64,000 nt of DNA from Enhygromyxa salina (GTDB lineage: Bacteria; Myxococcota_A; Polyangia; Nannocystales; Nannocystaceae): assembly GCF_000737335.2 (NCBI RefSeq), contig NZ_JMCC02000041.1, forward strand, positions 1-64,000. Direction: 5' to 3'. This document shows positions 26,750-34,430 of this stretch, piece after piece. A program made the translations under genes and the position numbers. The first letter of the stretch is position 1, and every line of letters begins with the position of its first letter. The notes under the pieces were generated by a model. It was not told the origin of the DNA, made no database searches, and saw only the letters and a list, made by a program, of their open reading frames with translations.

Positions 26750-28255
26750 GTGAGCAACCGACTCATCCTCACCATTGTTTCGGGATTCGCTCTCGGACTC
26801 GTTACCCCCGCCCTGCAGGGCTGTATCGAGCCGAACCCAGACCACTGCGTCAACAACGACGGCGACAACTACTGCGCCCAGCAGCACCCAGACTGGGAGA
26901 ACGCCTACTGCTCGGACAACACGTGCGTCGACGAGATAACCAACGACGGCTGCCAGCAGGAGATCCCCCTCGGCTGTTGGTACTGCGACGGAAAGGCACA
27001 CCCGCATGATGAGGAACCGGAGTGCAGCGACATGGCTGAGGGTGATGGCGATGGCGATGGCGATGGCGATGGCGATGGCGATGGCGATGGCGATGGCGAT
27101 GGCCCTTGCGTGGTTGACGAGGACTGCACGAACTTGGTCGCGCCTTTCTGTGACGCCGACACTGGCAGTTGCGTCAACTGCGAGGGCACCGCAGACGGCG
27201 ACACCGCTTGCGCAGGACTAGATCCAAACACTCCGGTCTGCGAGGCGGGAGTCTGCGCGCAGTGTGCGAGCGGGAAGGAAGACGCGTGCGCGGATACAAC
27301 GCCAGTTTGCGACGTAGACGCGAACGAATGCGTCGGGTGCAACACACACGACCAATGCCCCGCGAGCGCCTGTAACTTCACGGGTGGAAACTGCTTCGAC
27401 CCGGCCAGCCTGGTACATGTGGACGGCGACGCCAACTGTGGTCCTGGCAATGGCAGCGAGATGAATCCCTACTGCTCAATTGCGGCGGCACTCGCTGCGT
27501 CTGGAGCAGAGGCGATGATCGTGCTTCACGAAATAGGCGGTCAACTCGACTATGGCGAAACTGTCTCAGTGTCGAAGCCAATCGCAATCTTCAATGCGCC
27601 CGGTGAACTACCACGTATTGGGGGAACGGGGCCAACTTCAACCATCACCGTAAACCCCAGTGGTGTCCTCGTTCTCTCGGGCGTGCAGGTGCAGTCAGGT
27701 CAGGACACCGGAGTCACTGTTTCCGGAGGGAGTGCATATCTGGATCGATGCCGCATCGTTAGCAACGCGGGAGGGAACATCGCCGTCGATTCCGGTGGGA
27801 CGCTCTCGCTCAAGAACAGTTTCGTCGGAGGCCAGTCCAGCAACCCGGCGCTGTCGGTGGCCGACGGTACGGTTGACGTCGTTTATTCGACTCTTGGCCT
27901 CGCCCCCGCGGTCGCCACCCCGGCGCTACAATGCGGGGGTAGCGGGGCAGGCACCGTCCGCAATAGCATCATCCTGACCTCGAACGGCGCGGAGGTTGCC
28001 TGTGCCGGAATTTCAATCGAGACAAGCGCCCTCAGCGGCGTGATGGGCGAGAATATTGCACTGGGCCCCTTCAACATCAACTGGTTCTCGAACTACGTCA
28101 CCGGCGACCTCCACTTGTCGGGCGACCATCCGCCTGCGATTCAAACTGCCGCCCTGTGGGCGGTCGGCGATCCTGCCATGGACATCGACAATAACGGCGA
28201 CGTACGCCCCAACGTGCCCGCGACTCCCGACGTCGCTGGCGCCGACGTGCCCTAA
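26750..28255 (+). CDS. Cys-rich GD-repeat lipoprotein with beta-helix-like C-terminus
   Basis: The 501-residue product starts at GTG 26750, opening a signal peptide with lipobox LQGC. A Cys/Asp/Asn-rich region follows, then a pure (Gly-Asp)n tract (about residues 98-119). Next are EGF-like Cys clusters of the form CVVDEDCTN...CDADTGSCVNC. The last ~280 residues have the periodic short beta strands of a right-handed parallel beta helix (ITVNPSGVLVLSGVQVQSG, VDSGGTLSLKNSFVGG). Such proteins are surface exposed. No catalytic residues are evident. The longer frame upstream runs through the tRNA and is not coding. Confidence 0.78.
   Translation: MSNRLILTIVSGFALGLVTPALQGCIEPNPDHCVNNDGDNYCAQQHPDWENAYCSDNTCVDEITNDGCQQEIPLGCWYCDGKAHPHDEEPECSDMAEGDGDGDGDGDGDGDGDGDGDGPCVVDEDCTNLVAPFCDADTGSCVNCEGTADGDTACAGLDPNTPVCEAGVCAQCASGKEDACADTTPVCDVDANECVGCNTHDQCPASACNFTGGNCFDPASLVHVDGDANCGPGNGSEMNPYCSIAAALAASGAEAMIVLHEIGGQLDYGETVSVSKPIAIFNAPGELPRIGGTGPTSTITVNPSGVLVLSGVQVQSGQDTGVTVSGGSAYLDRCRIVSNAGGNIAVDSGGTLSLKNSFVGGQSSNPALSVADGTVDVVYSTLGLAPAVATPALQCGGSGAGTVRNSIILTSNGAEVACAGISIETSALSGVMGENIALGPFNINWFSNYVTGDLHLSGDHPPAIQTAALWAVGDPAMDIDNNGDVRPNVPATPDVAGADVP
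27037..27102 (+). repeat. Pure GGCGAT hexamer microsatellite
   Basis: About ten consecutive, nearly perfect GGCGAT units encode Gly-Asp in the lipoprotein starting at 26750. This is the most homogeneous of the GD tracts in the window and the likeliest to vary in length. Confidence 0.85.
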
Positions 28256-28568
28256 AAGTTGGACAAGCTGGCGGCTGTCCAGCTCAGCTCCTAATTCCTC
28301 GGGGCTCAGCGATGGTGTTGGCATCCGCCGATCGTCGGCGGACGCGGGGCCTAGGCCATGAATAAGCGCTGCAAGACAGCAAAAGGATGGAATTCACCTG
28401 AGGAGCCCAGCGTACGAGGGGTAGCAACACCTTCCGCGAACGCGACGAGGAACTCTTCAGGTGAACCGAATCCTACTCCAAGAACTACGAGCTGAGAAGG
28501 TCGACCGCTCCCTCAGGCAAGCCAGGGGTGGCATGGCGCCGCGTGACGCCGGACCCTAGCTCGATGCT
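28256..28568. other. Non-coding stretch with two inverted repeats
   Basis: CCGCCGA/TCGGCGG (28325-28331 with 28335-28341) forms a compact hairpin about 70 bases after the lipoprotein stop, without a U tract. A second inverted pair, TTCACCTGA (28393-28401) and TCAGGTGAA (28457-28465), sits within a longer 16-of-21 match and could be relics of an insertion-sequence end. No gene is supported. Confidence 0.45.
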
Positions 28569-28677
28569 GGCCGAGTTCGCTACGAGCTGTCGGGTCGAGT
28601 CCGGGCGCTCTCGTTCGGTGGCATCGGTGCGATCCACAACCTGGTCCGCTCGCTCGGGCTTGCTGAGGCGATCGCAC
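28569..28677 (+). pseudogene. Fragment of IS1380-type transposase
   Basis: One forward frame reads VRYELSGRVRALSFGGIGAI then HNLVRSLGLAEAI. This resembles the N-terminal segment of IS1380-family DDE transposases as I remember it (RYELSER..GL..GGIGA..L..R.GLAEAID). It is followed by unrelated sequence and a stop. Only ~35 residues of an expected ~450 remain, so it is an inert relic. Confidence 0.5.
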
Positions 28678-29424
28678 CAGGCGATCGATCGCGGCCGAGG
28701 TCGCCATCTTGTTCTTGAAGATCCGATCCCATTCGCTGCTGGGCGATCTCGGAAGGCACGGGGGTCGTCGAAGTCTACCGGGCGAAGGTCGTCGCGCGGC
28801 CTCGCGCTCGCTCCGAACGGCTCATCGGCACGTACGTCGATGCGCAGCGACTCCTCGATGACCTGCGCGCGAACCCAGGGATCGACACTGCCCTTGGGAT
28901 CCCTGCAGGACCAGTCTCTGGCCCGAGCGTGAGGCTCCCCGAAAACGAGTAGAATCACTTCGTGTCAGGTGCCGAGGTCGGCCAACAGATCGCGCTCCTG
29001 TTCCTCGGCTCGAACCCGCGGGACCGGCTCGAGCTCGACCTTACCCGGGAGTTCGACGGACTCGAGACCTAGCTCGAGTCAACCTACTTCGTCCCTCGCT
29101 CGCGCTGGGGTGTACCCTCGTCTTCCCAGACACCTTCGAGGACATGAAGAGCAAGATAATGAGCGGCGGTCACCGGGAGAAGCCACTCATCGACCTACCA
29201 CCTCACATGTTCATGCTCTGCTCGCGATGGGAGCTCGCCCTCGATCGCCTCAACGACAACAACCCGACCCTGATGGCGCTGTTTGCGAGCATTTCCAGCG
29301 CATGGAAGGTACATCCTCCGGAGATGCTGAAGCTCTCACTCCTGACTCGAATCGCAGATGGACAACATCACCCGGCCATCCCGACCAGCAAAGTATGGGG
29401 GTCATGCCTCCACGTGCTACATTG
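28678..29424 (+). other. Degenerate accessory DNA, possible coding remnants
   Basis: Short open stretches look partly protein-like. One is EVYRAKVV...RLIGTYVDAQRLLDDLR around 28760-28880. Another is EDMKSKIMSGGHREKPLIDL with FMLCSRWELALDRLNDNNPT around 29140-29300. Neither has a clear start, full length or family. They probably descend from genes broken by insertion and deletion. Confidence 0.35.
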
Positions 29425-29459
29425 TACCGTCCCGCGTTATTTGCGAGATATCGTCCCGC
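29425..29459 (-). repeat. Direct repeat resembling a transposon end
   Basis: On the minus strand GCGGGACGATA and GCGGGACGGTA occur 24 bases apart and overlap the 3' end of the ATPase relic, which terminates inside them. Spaced short repeats like these are typical transposase-binding arrays at ends of Mu/IS481-type transposons carrying an ExeA/TniB-like ATPase. Confidence 0.45.
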
Positions 29460-30186
29460 GATCGCCACGAGGCTGCTCGGTCTCGGCACCACTCGGTGTG
29501 ACACTCGGCCGGCCAAGTTGCAGCTCCTCACACGCATCGAGCATCACCCGTTCGTCGACGAAGCTCTGGTCTCGGTCGTGCGCGAGCATCAAGCTGGTCC
29601 GTAGCAGCCGGCTCGCCTGACGTGGCAGCCCATGACTGACCTTCAGCCCGTGCTCGAGCAGCTCCATGAAGTCCTCACGTCCGCGCGGCGGCATGACGTT
29701 GGTCGCTGCCACACGACTTGCGAGCGCGGCGTGCTGGCGCATGCCGATTCGAGCGGCGAGCGAGGGCAGGCCCACGAGCCACACTGTCAGCAGTTCCGGA
29801 CGGTCGAAGTTGCGGTTGAGAAAGCCCGTGAGGTCCAGGAAGAGGCTGTCTGGCAGGTGCTGGGCCTCGTCGAGCACGAGAGTCGGGATCACACCCTCGA
29901 CATCGACGAGGTGCTCGATCGTCGTCTTGAGCTGTCGCCACAATGCGTCGCGCTGCCGCGCTGGTTTCAGGCCGAGCGCTGCCGCGAGCTTGCGATAGAC
30001 ACCCGCGGGTGTGACCGAGCTGTCGCAGATATACACAATTCGGTACTCGGGCTCGGGCCGCTGATCGCGCAGATTACGTAGCGCCGCGGTCTTGCCCGAG
30101 CCGGCGTCGCCGGTCAGCAGGCCGAGGCCGGGGACGGTGGCGAGATACGTGAAAGTTCGGCGTAGTCGCTCGTAGTATGTTCGACG
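29437..30186 (-). pseudogene. 5'-truncated ExeA/TniB-type transposition ATPase
   Basis: The frame is open from 30186 to the stop at 29437 (~249 residues). A GTG at 30034-30036 gives a shorter reading that omits the P-loop. In-frame upstream sequence holds Walker A (LLTGDAGSGKTAAL) preceded by YYERLRRTFTYLATVPGLG. Walker B is VIPTLVLDEAQHLP, and VWLVGLPSLAARI and SRVAATNVMPPRG follow. A TGA precedes the frame and no start codon is available, so the N-terminus is lost at the repeat boxes near 30180-30227. Related AAA+ proteins regulate target choice for a DDE transposase. No intact transposase is adjacent. Confidence 0.7.
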
Positions 30187-30227
30187 TCAATTAAAGTTTC
30201 CGGTCAGCGACATTTACTTTTGCCGGT
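30180..30227 (+). repeat. Transposon-end-like boxes
   Basis: TTCGACGTCAATTA (30180-30193) is followed by AAGTTTCCGGT. Then comes a related box, CGACATTTACTTTTGCCGGT (30208-30227). Both boxes recur at 34347-34413. They lie exactly where the ATPase relic loses its N-terminus. Confidence 0.5.
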
Positions 30228-30417
30228 GCGGGACCTGCTCACCTCGCCCACGGCGACCACGCGTGCGGGGTAGTTGTCGTTCGAGCTTGGTCGCAGCCCA
30301 CTCATGATCATCAGTCCTTCTTCTTGCTCTTGGCCTTCTCGGTCCGGTAGCTCGGCACGTCGAGACGTAGGGCCTCGCTACCTGCACCGCCGGTCATCTG
30401 TGCGTCGACCCGACGCT
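30228..30417. other. Short degenerate region
   Basis: A minus-strand frame ends in ...LDVPSYRTEKAKSKKKD with a TGA near 30310-30320. It could be the C-terminal tail of a gene upstream of the ATPase, such as a transposase. It is too short to identify. Nothing else is supported. Confidence 0.3.
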
Positions 30418-30870
30418 TCATTCATCGATGGTAACCGTGTAGCCACGATTGCCAGGCAGAATAGTCAGCGAGAAAAAGACATTGTTCGTGCACTGAACGC
30501 GCAGCACTGGACCTCGCCCCTTGTCGCCCATCGCTCGGACCCCCTGCACTCCAGGGCATGAGTACCCAGCCGACTGGATCGCCGCCTTCGCAGTCTTTTT
30601 GGACTCAGGGTCATCGAGGTACCCCATCTCTTTTCTCTTTTTTTGCTCCTTGGCAACCCCTGCGGCTTCCTCCCTTTCCTTCTCGGCGGCCCTTTTGGAG
30701 GCCCGCTCCGCGCGCTCCTCCGGGGTCGGTGGATGAAGTATCGTGTCAACGACTGCGAAGCTGACTACGCCGACAATCGCAAGGGCGAATAAGACGACGG
30801 GGATGAAGGCGGCGATGTGGAGCGGGCCGAAGCCAGGCAGGTTGATCTGTCGCTTCGGCGATTGGCTCAT
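30418..30870 (-). CDS. Small membrane-anchored protein
   Basis: This 150-residue protein starts at ATG 30868-30870. A hydrophobic segment (about 18-44, LHIAAFIPVVLFALAIVGVV) anchors it. A charged helical coiled coil follows (about 50-85, EERAERASKRAAEKEREEA). A small C-terminal domain has two Cys (YSCPGVQG and RVQCTNN) and ends FSLTILPGNRGYTVTIDE. No family is recognised. It appears intact within the otherwise degraded accessory region, and a perfect 20-bp palindrome lies 34 bases upstream of its start. Confidence 0.62.
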   Translation of the reverse strand: MSQSPKRQINLPGFGPLHIAAFIPVVLFALAIVGVVSFAVVDTILHPPTPEERAERASKRAAEKEREEAAGVAKEQKKRKEMGYLDDPESKKTAKAAIQSAGYSCPGVQGVRAMGDKGRGPVLRVQCTNNVFFSLTILPGNRGYTVTIDE

Positions 30871-30904
30871 CTTCAGACGGTCTCACTTGGCTCGTGAACT
30901 TGCA

Positions 30905-30924
30905 ACTGGCAATTCATTGCCAGT
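30905..30924. promoter_or_regulatory. Perfect 20-bp palindrome, candidate operator
   Basis: ACTGGCAATTCATTGCCAGT is a perfect inverted repeat with no spacer beyond the central TC. Its position 34 bases upstream of the minus-strand membrane-protein gene suits a repressor or activator site. Confidence 0.5.
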
Positions 30925-31129
30925 GCGGTCGCCAGATGGTCGCGTGTGGTTTCCCATCCCACGATGCGCAACCGCGGCAGCTGAGTACCCGCCGGTCAGG
31001 GTTCAGCTCGACGTGCACGGCCGCCACGGTCGCATCACGGGGCTGACGGTTGGGCGAGGATGCGACGGAGCTTGCGAACATTTGATCAGGCCCGTGCGAT
31101 CCTGAATCTCGCCGACCAGACGAATGTGC

Positions 31130-31153
31130 CCGGCCCAAAATGGGCCGGTTTTT
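31130..31153 (+). terminator. Orphan intrinsic terminator
   Basis: CCGGCCCA (31130-31137) and TGGGCCGG (31141-31148) form an 8-bp stem with a 3-nt loop, followed by five T. No credible forward gene precedes it within the accessory DNA. It may end an unannotated RNA or be the relic of a lost gene. Confidence 0.65.
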
Positions 31154-31246
31154 GCTCACGAGAGATCGTTGGTGAACACGCACCGCTCGCTGTGTGACCG
31201 CTGCCGACCGTACATTCGTGGCTCCTCCTGGGTGGGCCGATCCTGG

Positions 31247-31360
31247 CCGCTTGGGTTCGTCACGGACGAGTTCGAGGTGTATCTACGTTGCGGAATTCTG
31301 GAGCACGGCGTTGTCTACTTCGCGTGTCGTCGCCGCAGGCAGTCTCAGATGGTGGAGTGA
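31247..31360 (+). pseudogene. Fragment of IS91-type transposase zinc-binding region
   Basis: The frame reads FVTDEFEVYLRCGILEHGVV then YFAC. This matches the start of the IS91-family zinc-binding domain as I recall it (..YLRCGIL.HGF.R..C..C). The expected following Cys pairs and catalytic Tyr region are missing and the frame stops at 31360. It is a relic. Confidence 0.5.
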
Positions 31361-31453
31361 ACTGGTGTCGACGAGGATCCGCGGCAACCCGAGCGCGAGC
31401 CGCTCATCCGCCGGCGCAGGACCGTGTTGCACGGCTTCTTCACATGTTGTGGA

Positions 31454-31540
31454 TCAGGCAAAGTAACCAAGCCTGGATCGGATGCAGACGATGAGGGTGG
31501 CACCGATCATGACAGCGACGGCGACGAAGAGACGCTCCAC
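31454..31540 (-). CDS. Possible 28-residue hydrophobic peptide
   Basis: A GTG-started frame encodes a 28-residue peptide dominated by a hydrophobic helix (LFVAVAVMIGATLIVCI), ending RSRLGYFA. No good ribosome-binding site is seen. It lies between relics, so this may be chance. Confidence 0.25.
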   Translation of the reverse strand: MERLFVAVAVMIGATLIVCIRSRLGYFA

Positions 31541-31811
31541 GGGAACAGGGTAGTGGAGCGCAGCGGCTGAGTCACGGGGCGTCTCGGCCAGCGAGGTCGG
31601 CCATGGCCTCGGCCGCTCGCGGGCGTCTCAGATCGCCGGCCACTTCACGAGCGATGACCTCGAGGCGCAGTTTCCCGACGTCAGCGCCGGGCGCTCATCG
31701 GCGAGTTCGTCGACCGTATCATCGAAGCCGTCGAGTGACGTGTACGGTCAGCAGATCAGAGCTCATCCGCCAAGCCTACAGCCACGCGCAGCCCCTACCC
31801 CACGCGGCCCC
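31541..31811. other. Intergenic or degenerate region
   Basis: Short frames such as GHFTSDDLEAQFPDV and IGEFVDRIIEAVE around 31630-31737 look like pieces of a former coding sequence but are in different frames. Nothing is assignable. Confidence 0.3.
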
Positions 31812-32528
31812 TCACCCCTCCCCGCCCAACTTCCCGATCCGCAACGCCAGCAATTCCAACGCCCCCCGATCAGCCTCCCCAACCACCGCCCCCCGCTCCA
31901 CCAACAACTCCGCAACCGCCACATGCCCCCCCAACAGCGCATGAGTCAGCGCAGTCTTCCCCTCGAACGATCGGTGCAAGTCCGCCCCCGCGTCCAACAG
32001 CGCGATGACGATGTTCAAATTCCCCCACTCCGCCGCATACTCGAGCACAGATCGCTCAACCTCGGTGTCCACATAATTAGGATCGCCCCCATACTCGAGC
32101 AGCCGCTCGACAACCGCCAGGTTCCCCCACGACGCGTGAAAGGTCAGCGGGGTCTCATGCTCGCTGGTCGTGCGGTTGGGGTCGGCCCCTGCCCGCAAGA
32201 ACGCCTCAAATATGTGATCAGTAGCGATCGCATAAATCGGAGGATCCTGCCCCTCGTCGCCCCCATTAATATCCACCCCATGGTCGAGGAGCCGGCGAAG
32301 CATCGCCACGCCACGGACCAGGTTGAGCGCCTCGTGGGGATCCACAGCGCAGCCCGCCCGCAGGAGCGCGTCGACGATCGGAACACTGTCGGACTCAATC
32401 GCAGTCGCCCACGCCGGTCCCTCGTCCTCGTCGGCCGCGTTCGGATTCGCGCCGCGGCCAAGCAGCTCGCGGACAGCCTCCACGTCACCGCAGCGCACGG
32501 CCGCAAGTAACTTCTCGTCGTTCGTCAC
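31812..32528 (-). CDS. Ankyrin-repeat protein
   Basis: About 238 residues from GTG 32526-32528; the adjacent GTG at 32529-32531 is equally possible. There are six or so ankyrin-like repeats: EKLLAAVRCGDVEAVRELLG, RGANPNAADEDEGPAWATAI, LRAGADPNRTTSEHETPLTF, LLEYGGDPNYVDTEVERSVL and LLDAGADLHRSFEGKTALTH. Ankyrin repeats mediate protein binding. There is no signal peptide in this version. The frame is open for 110 codons further upstream, but that part is not protein-like. It is the first intact gene after the relic region. Confidence 0.78.
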   Translation of the reverse strand: MTNDEKLLAAVRCGDVEAVRELLGRGANPNAADEDEGPAWATAIESDSVPIVDALLRAGCAVDPHEALNLVRGVAMLRRLLDHGVDINGGDEGQDPPIYAIATDHIFEAFLRAGADPNRTTSEHETPLTFHASWGNLAVVERLLEYGGDPNYVDTEVERSVLEYAAEWGNLNIVIALLDAGADLHRSFEGKTALTHALLGGHVAVAELLVERGAVVGEADRGALELLALRIGKLGGEG

Positions 32529-32775
32529 CACAGCCGCCCATCTGACCAACCGCTCGCATGCATCCCGGGACTTTACAGTTAGACAGCTCCGAATTGGGAC
32601 GCTTTTTGTCACACGTAGAGACCGGAGCCCGCGAACCAGGCAAACATTCACCATAAGCTGATCATGCACGAAGGTTCGTTCGGCCGTACCTACGAGCAAG
32701 CCGGCGCGGTCGGGCCGCTCGCACTCACGGTCGCGGCCCCATTGACGCCGACTCGCCCCCCCAGTACCGTCCACC

Positions 32776-33705
32776 ATGATCTTCAAGGTGAGAACTCTGA
32801 GCGTTTGCATCGCCGTCGCGCTCCTGAGCTTCCCCGTTCGTGCACAGGCAACACCACCGGCCACGAACCCAGCACCCGCAAGCGACCCGCCGGTTCAGAG
32901 CGGCCGGCCGCTCCCGCCGATGCCGGGTCAGTACGCGTCGCCAGACCCCCAGCCCCAGCCGGTCGCGCAGCCCCAGCCGGTCGCCCAGCCCCAGCCGGTC
33001 GCCCAGCCCGAGCCCGAGCCCGAGCCCCCTGCACCGGTCGCCCAGGCGCAACCCGACCACTCTGACTTCGCGCCCACCATCCCGTCGCGCAGCGTGGTCG
33101 CTGGCGATCCCCGAATGCGGATCACCGGTGGCATCCTGCTTGGTGCCGGCGTCACCTTTGCCGCCATCGCTGGGCTCACGTTCGCGGGCAAAGCCGGCCA
33201 GACGGAGATCGGCAGCCAGGGCCTGATCACCTTCGACCCCGTCGGCTACGGGCTCCAACCTCGGATCCCGCGTGTCGTGATGGGCTCGACCTTGACGGTG
33301 GCGGGCGCGTTCATGTCTGGGTTTGGCGCCAAGATCTTCGCTAGCAACGCGGGGGTCGCCAACGATCCAGTGACCACGCTCGCGCGACAGCGGCGGCTGC
33401 GAAGCAGCGGTGCCGTCCTCGTCGGCAGCGGCGGCGCGCTCGTGGTCAGCAGCTTCGTGCTGATCTTCTACGGCGCGGGCGAGTGGGCCAGCATTCCGGC
33501 GTACATCGGCGAGTTTCGGCCCGAGTACGCCCAGTCGGCCCACAACACGGCGGCATTTGTCAGCTACGGAGCCGGCTTGCTGGCTGTCGGCACGGGCGCG
33601 CTCGCTACGGGGCTCGGCCTGCTCGGCGGCAACAGCAAGGCGATCCGAGCGGGCATGATGGCCGACCGCAACGGCGGAGGCGTCAGCCTCTCGGGACAGT
33701 TTTAG
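32776..33705 (+). CDS. Secreted/membrane protein with Pro-Gln repeat
   Basis: The 309-residue product has a cleavable signal peptide (CIAVALLSFPVRAQA). A Pro-rich region contains a four-fold PQPVAQ hexapeptide repeat (about residues 55-85) and a PEPEPE run. Four hydrophobic Gly/Ala-rich segments follow (GGILLGAGVTFAAIAGLTFA, VVMGSTLTVAGAFMSGFGAK, GAVLVGSGGALVVSSFVLIF, YGAGLLAVGTGALATGLGLL), spaced like two helical hairpins. This pattern recurs in myxobacterial envelope proteins of unknown role. The short lipoprotein gene follows after eight bases. Confidence 0.72.
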   Translation: MIFKVRTLSVCIAVALLSFPVRAQATPPATNPAPASDPPVQSGRPLPPMPGQYASPDPQPQPVAQPQPVAQPQPVAQPEPEPEPPAPVAQAQPDHSDFAPTIPSRSVVAGDPRMRITGGILLGAGVTFAAIAGLTFAGKAGQTEIGSQGLITFDPVGYGLQPRIPRVVMGSTLTVAGAFMSGFGAKIFASNAGVANDPVTTLARQRRLRSSGAVLVGSGGALVVSSFVLIFYGAGEWASIPAYIGEFRPEYAQSAHNTAAFVSYGAGLLAVGTGALATGLGLLGGNSKAIRAGMMADRNGGGVSLSGQF

Positions 33706-33713
33706 GAGCAAGC

Positions 33714-34097
33714 ATGACCAACACACGCTATCTCATGTTGTGCCTGAGCCTCGGCTCGCTCGTTGCTTGCGGACTCGACCCCAATGCCCCCGAAGAGCCC
33801 AACGCAAACACCTCATTAGGCTCGGGCGCACCCGAGAGCGGCGGCCCAACCGGTGACACCAACTCGGCCAACCCGGTCGCCGCCTGCGAGGCGCTCGAGG
33901 ACACACTCGCCGCCTGCGTACCCTCGCTCGCTGGCACGCTGCAATGCTCGAGCTTCGGCGGCCACCCTTGTGACATCACGGCCTACTTCGACTGCCTCAA
34001 CGATGCCTACGGGTCGTGCTCGGGCGGCACCTTCCCCGACCTCGACCCGCTGAGCCTGCAAGACTGCGCCGCACTAGCAGTCTGCGGGGTTCTTTAG
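33714..34097 (+). CDS. Short Cys-rich lipoprotein
   Basis: The 127-residue product begins at ATG 33714 with GGAG seven bases upstream. It has lipobox LVAC (Cys19), a Pro/Asn/Gly linker and a compact domain with eight Cys (ACEALEDTLAACVPSL, LQCSSFGGHPCDITAYFDCL). Paired Cys suggest disulfides in a secreted fold. The spacing resembles one unit of the larger Cys-repeat lipoprotein at 37702. It shares an operon with the preceding membrane protein and ends directly in terminator repeats. Confidence 0.75.
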   Translation: MTNTRYLMLCLSLGSLVACGLDPNAPEEPNANTSLGSGAPESGGPTGDTNSANPVAACEALEDTLAACVPSLAGTLQCSSFGGHPCDITAYFDCLNDAYGSCSGGTFPDLDPLSLQDCAALAVCGVL

Positions 34098-34136
34098 GAC
34101 CCCCACAGCCGCCTTCGCACTTCGCAGGCCTTCTAA
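34098..34136 (+). repeat. Dispersed terminator repeat, copy G (5' part only)
   Basis: GACCCCCACAGCCGCCTTCG starts at the first base after the stop codon. The unit breaks off after TTCGCAGGCCTTCTA and copy H follows at once. Confidence 0.7.
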
Positions 34137-34245
34137 GACCCCCACAGCCGCCTTCGCACCTCGCGGTCACTCGCTGCGCTCGCTCCCCACGGGCCGTTTG
34201 TTCGCAGGGGCATGATTGGCCCCCTCGAAGGGGGCTCTTGTCTGG
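34137..34245 (+). terminator. Dispersed terminator repeat, copy H
   Basis: This full-length copy runs from ACCCCCACAGCCG through the GGTCACTCGC block to the hairpin 34219-34225/34229-34235 and tail TCTTGTCTGGGCATC. The tail resembles copies B and C more than D and E, so two subfamilies exist. It terminates the 33714 gene. Confidence 0.8.
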
Positions 34246-34346
34246 GCATCTATCGCTGTTGGGGACCTCTCCACTCACGTGTCCGGCTGTGACCCACAAC
34301 GACCTTGGGCTTCGGCGACTGCGGGCGTGGTCGCTGCGCTGATCGA

Positions 34347-34413
34347 CGACATTTATTTTTTCCGGTCGTGTTGCCTCATCCAAAAATGTTACCCGAGGGT
34401 AATTGACGTCGAA
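34347..34413. repeat. Solo transposon-end-like boxes
   Basis: CGACATTTATTTTTTCCGGT (34347-34366) matches 18 of 20 bases of the box at 30208. TAATTGACGTCGAA (34400-34413) is the exact inverse of TTCGACGTCAATTA at 30180. No transposition gene is adjacent here. Confidence 0.5.
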
Positions 34414-34430
34414 CGCTGCGCTCCTTCGCG

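Noticed and set aside
26279..28255. Reading the long frame from 26261 as one protein through the tRNA
   Set aside because: The first ~490 bases include a perfect tRNA and its terminator. The signal peptide begins at GTG 26750.
28760..28930. Ser/Thr kinase glycine-loop remnant (GTGVVEVYRAKVV)
   Set aside because: A single short resemblance with no lysine-to-HRD continuation in the same frame; too weak to call.
26279..34245. Complete tRNA-integrated genomic island with direct attachment repeats
   Set aside because: I found no second copy of the tRNA 3' end and no integrase gene in the window. The accessory zone is therefore described as a degraded hot spot only.
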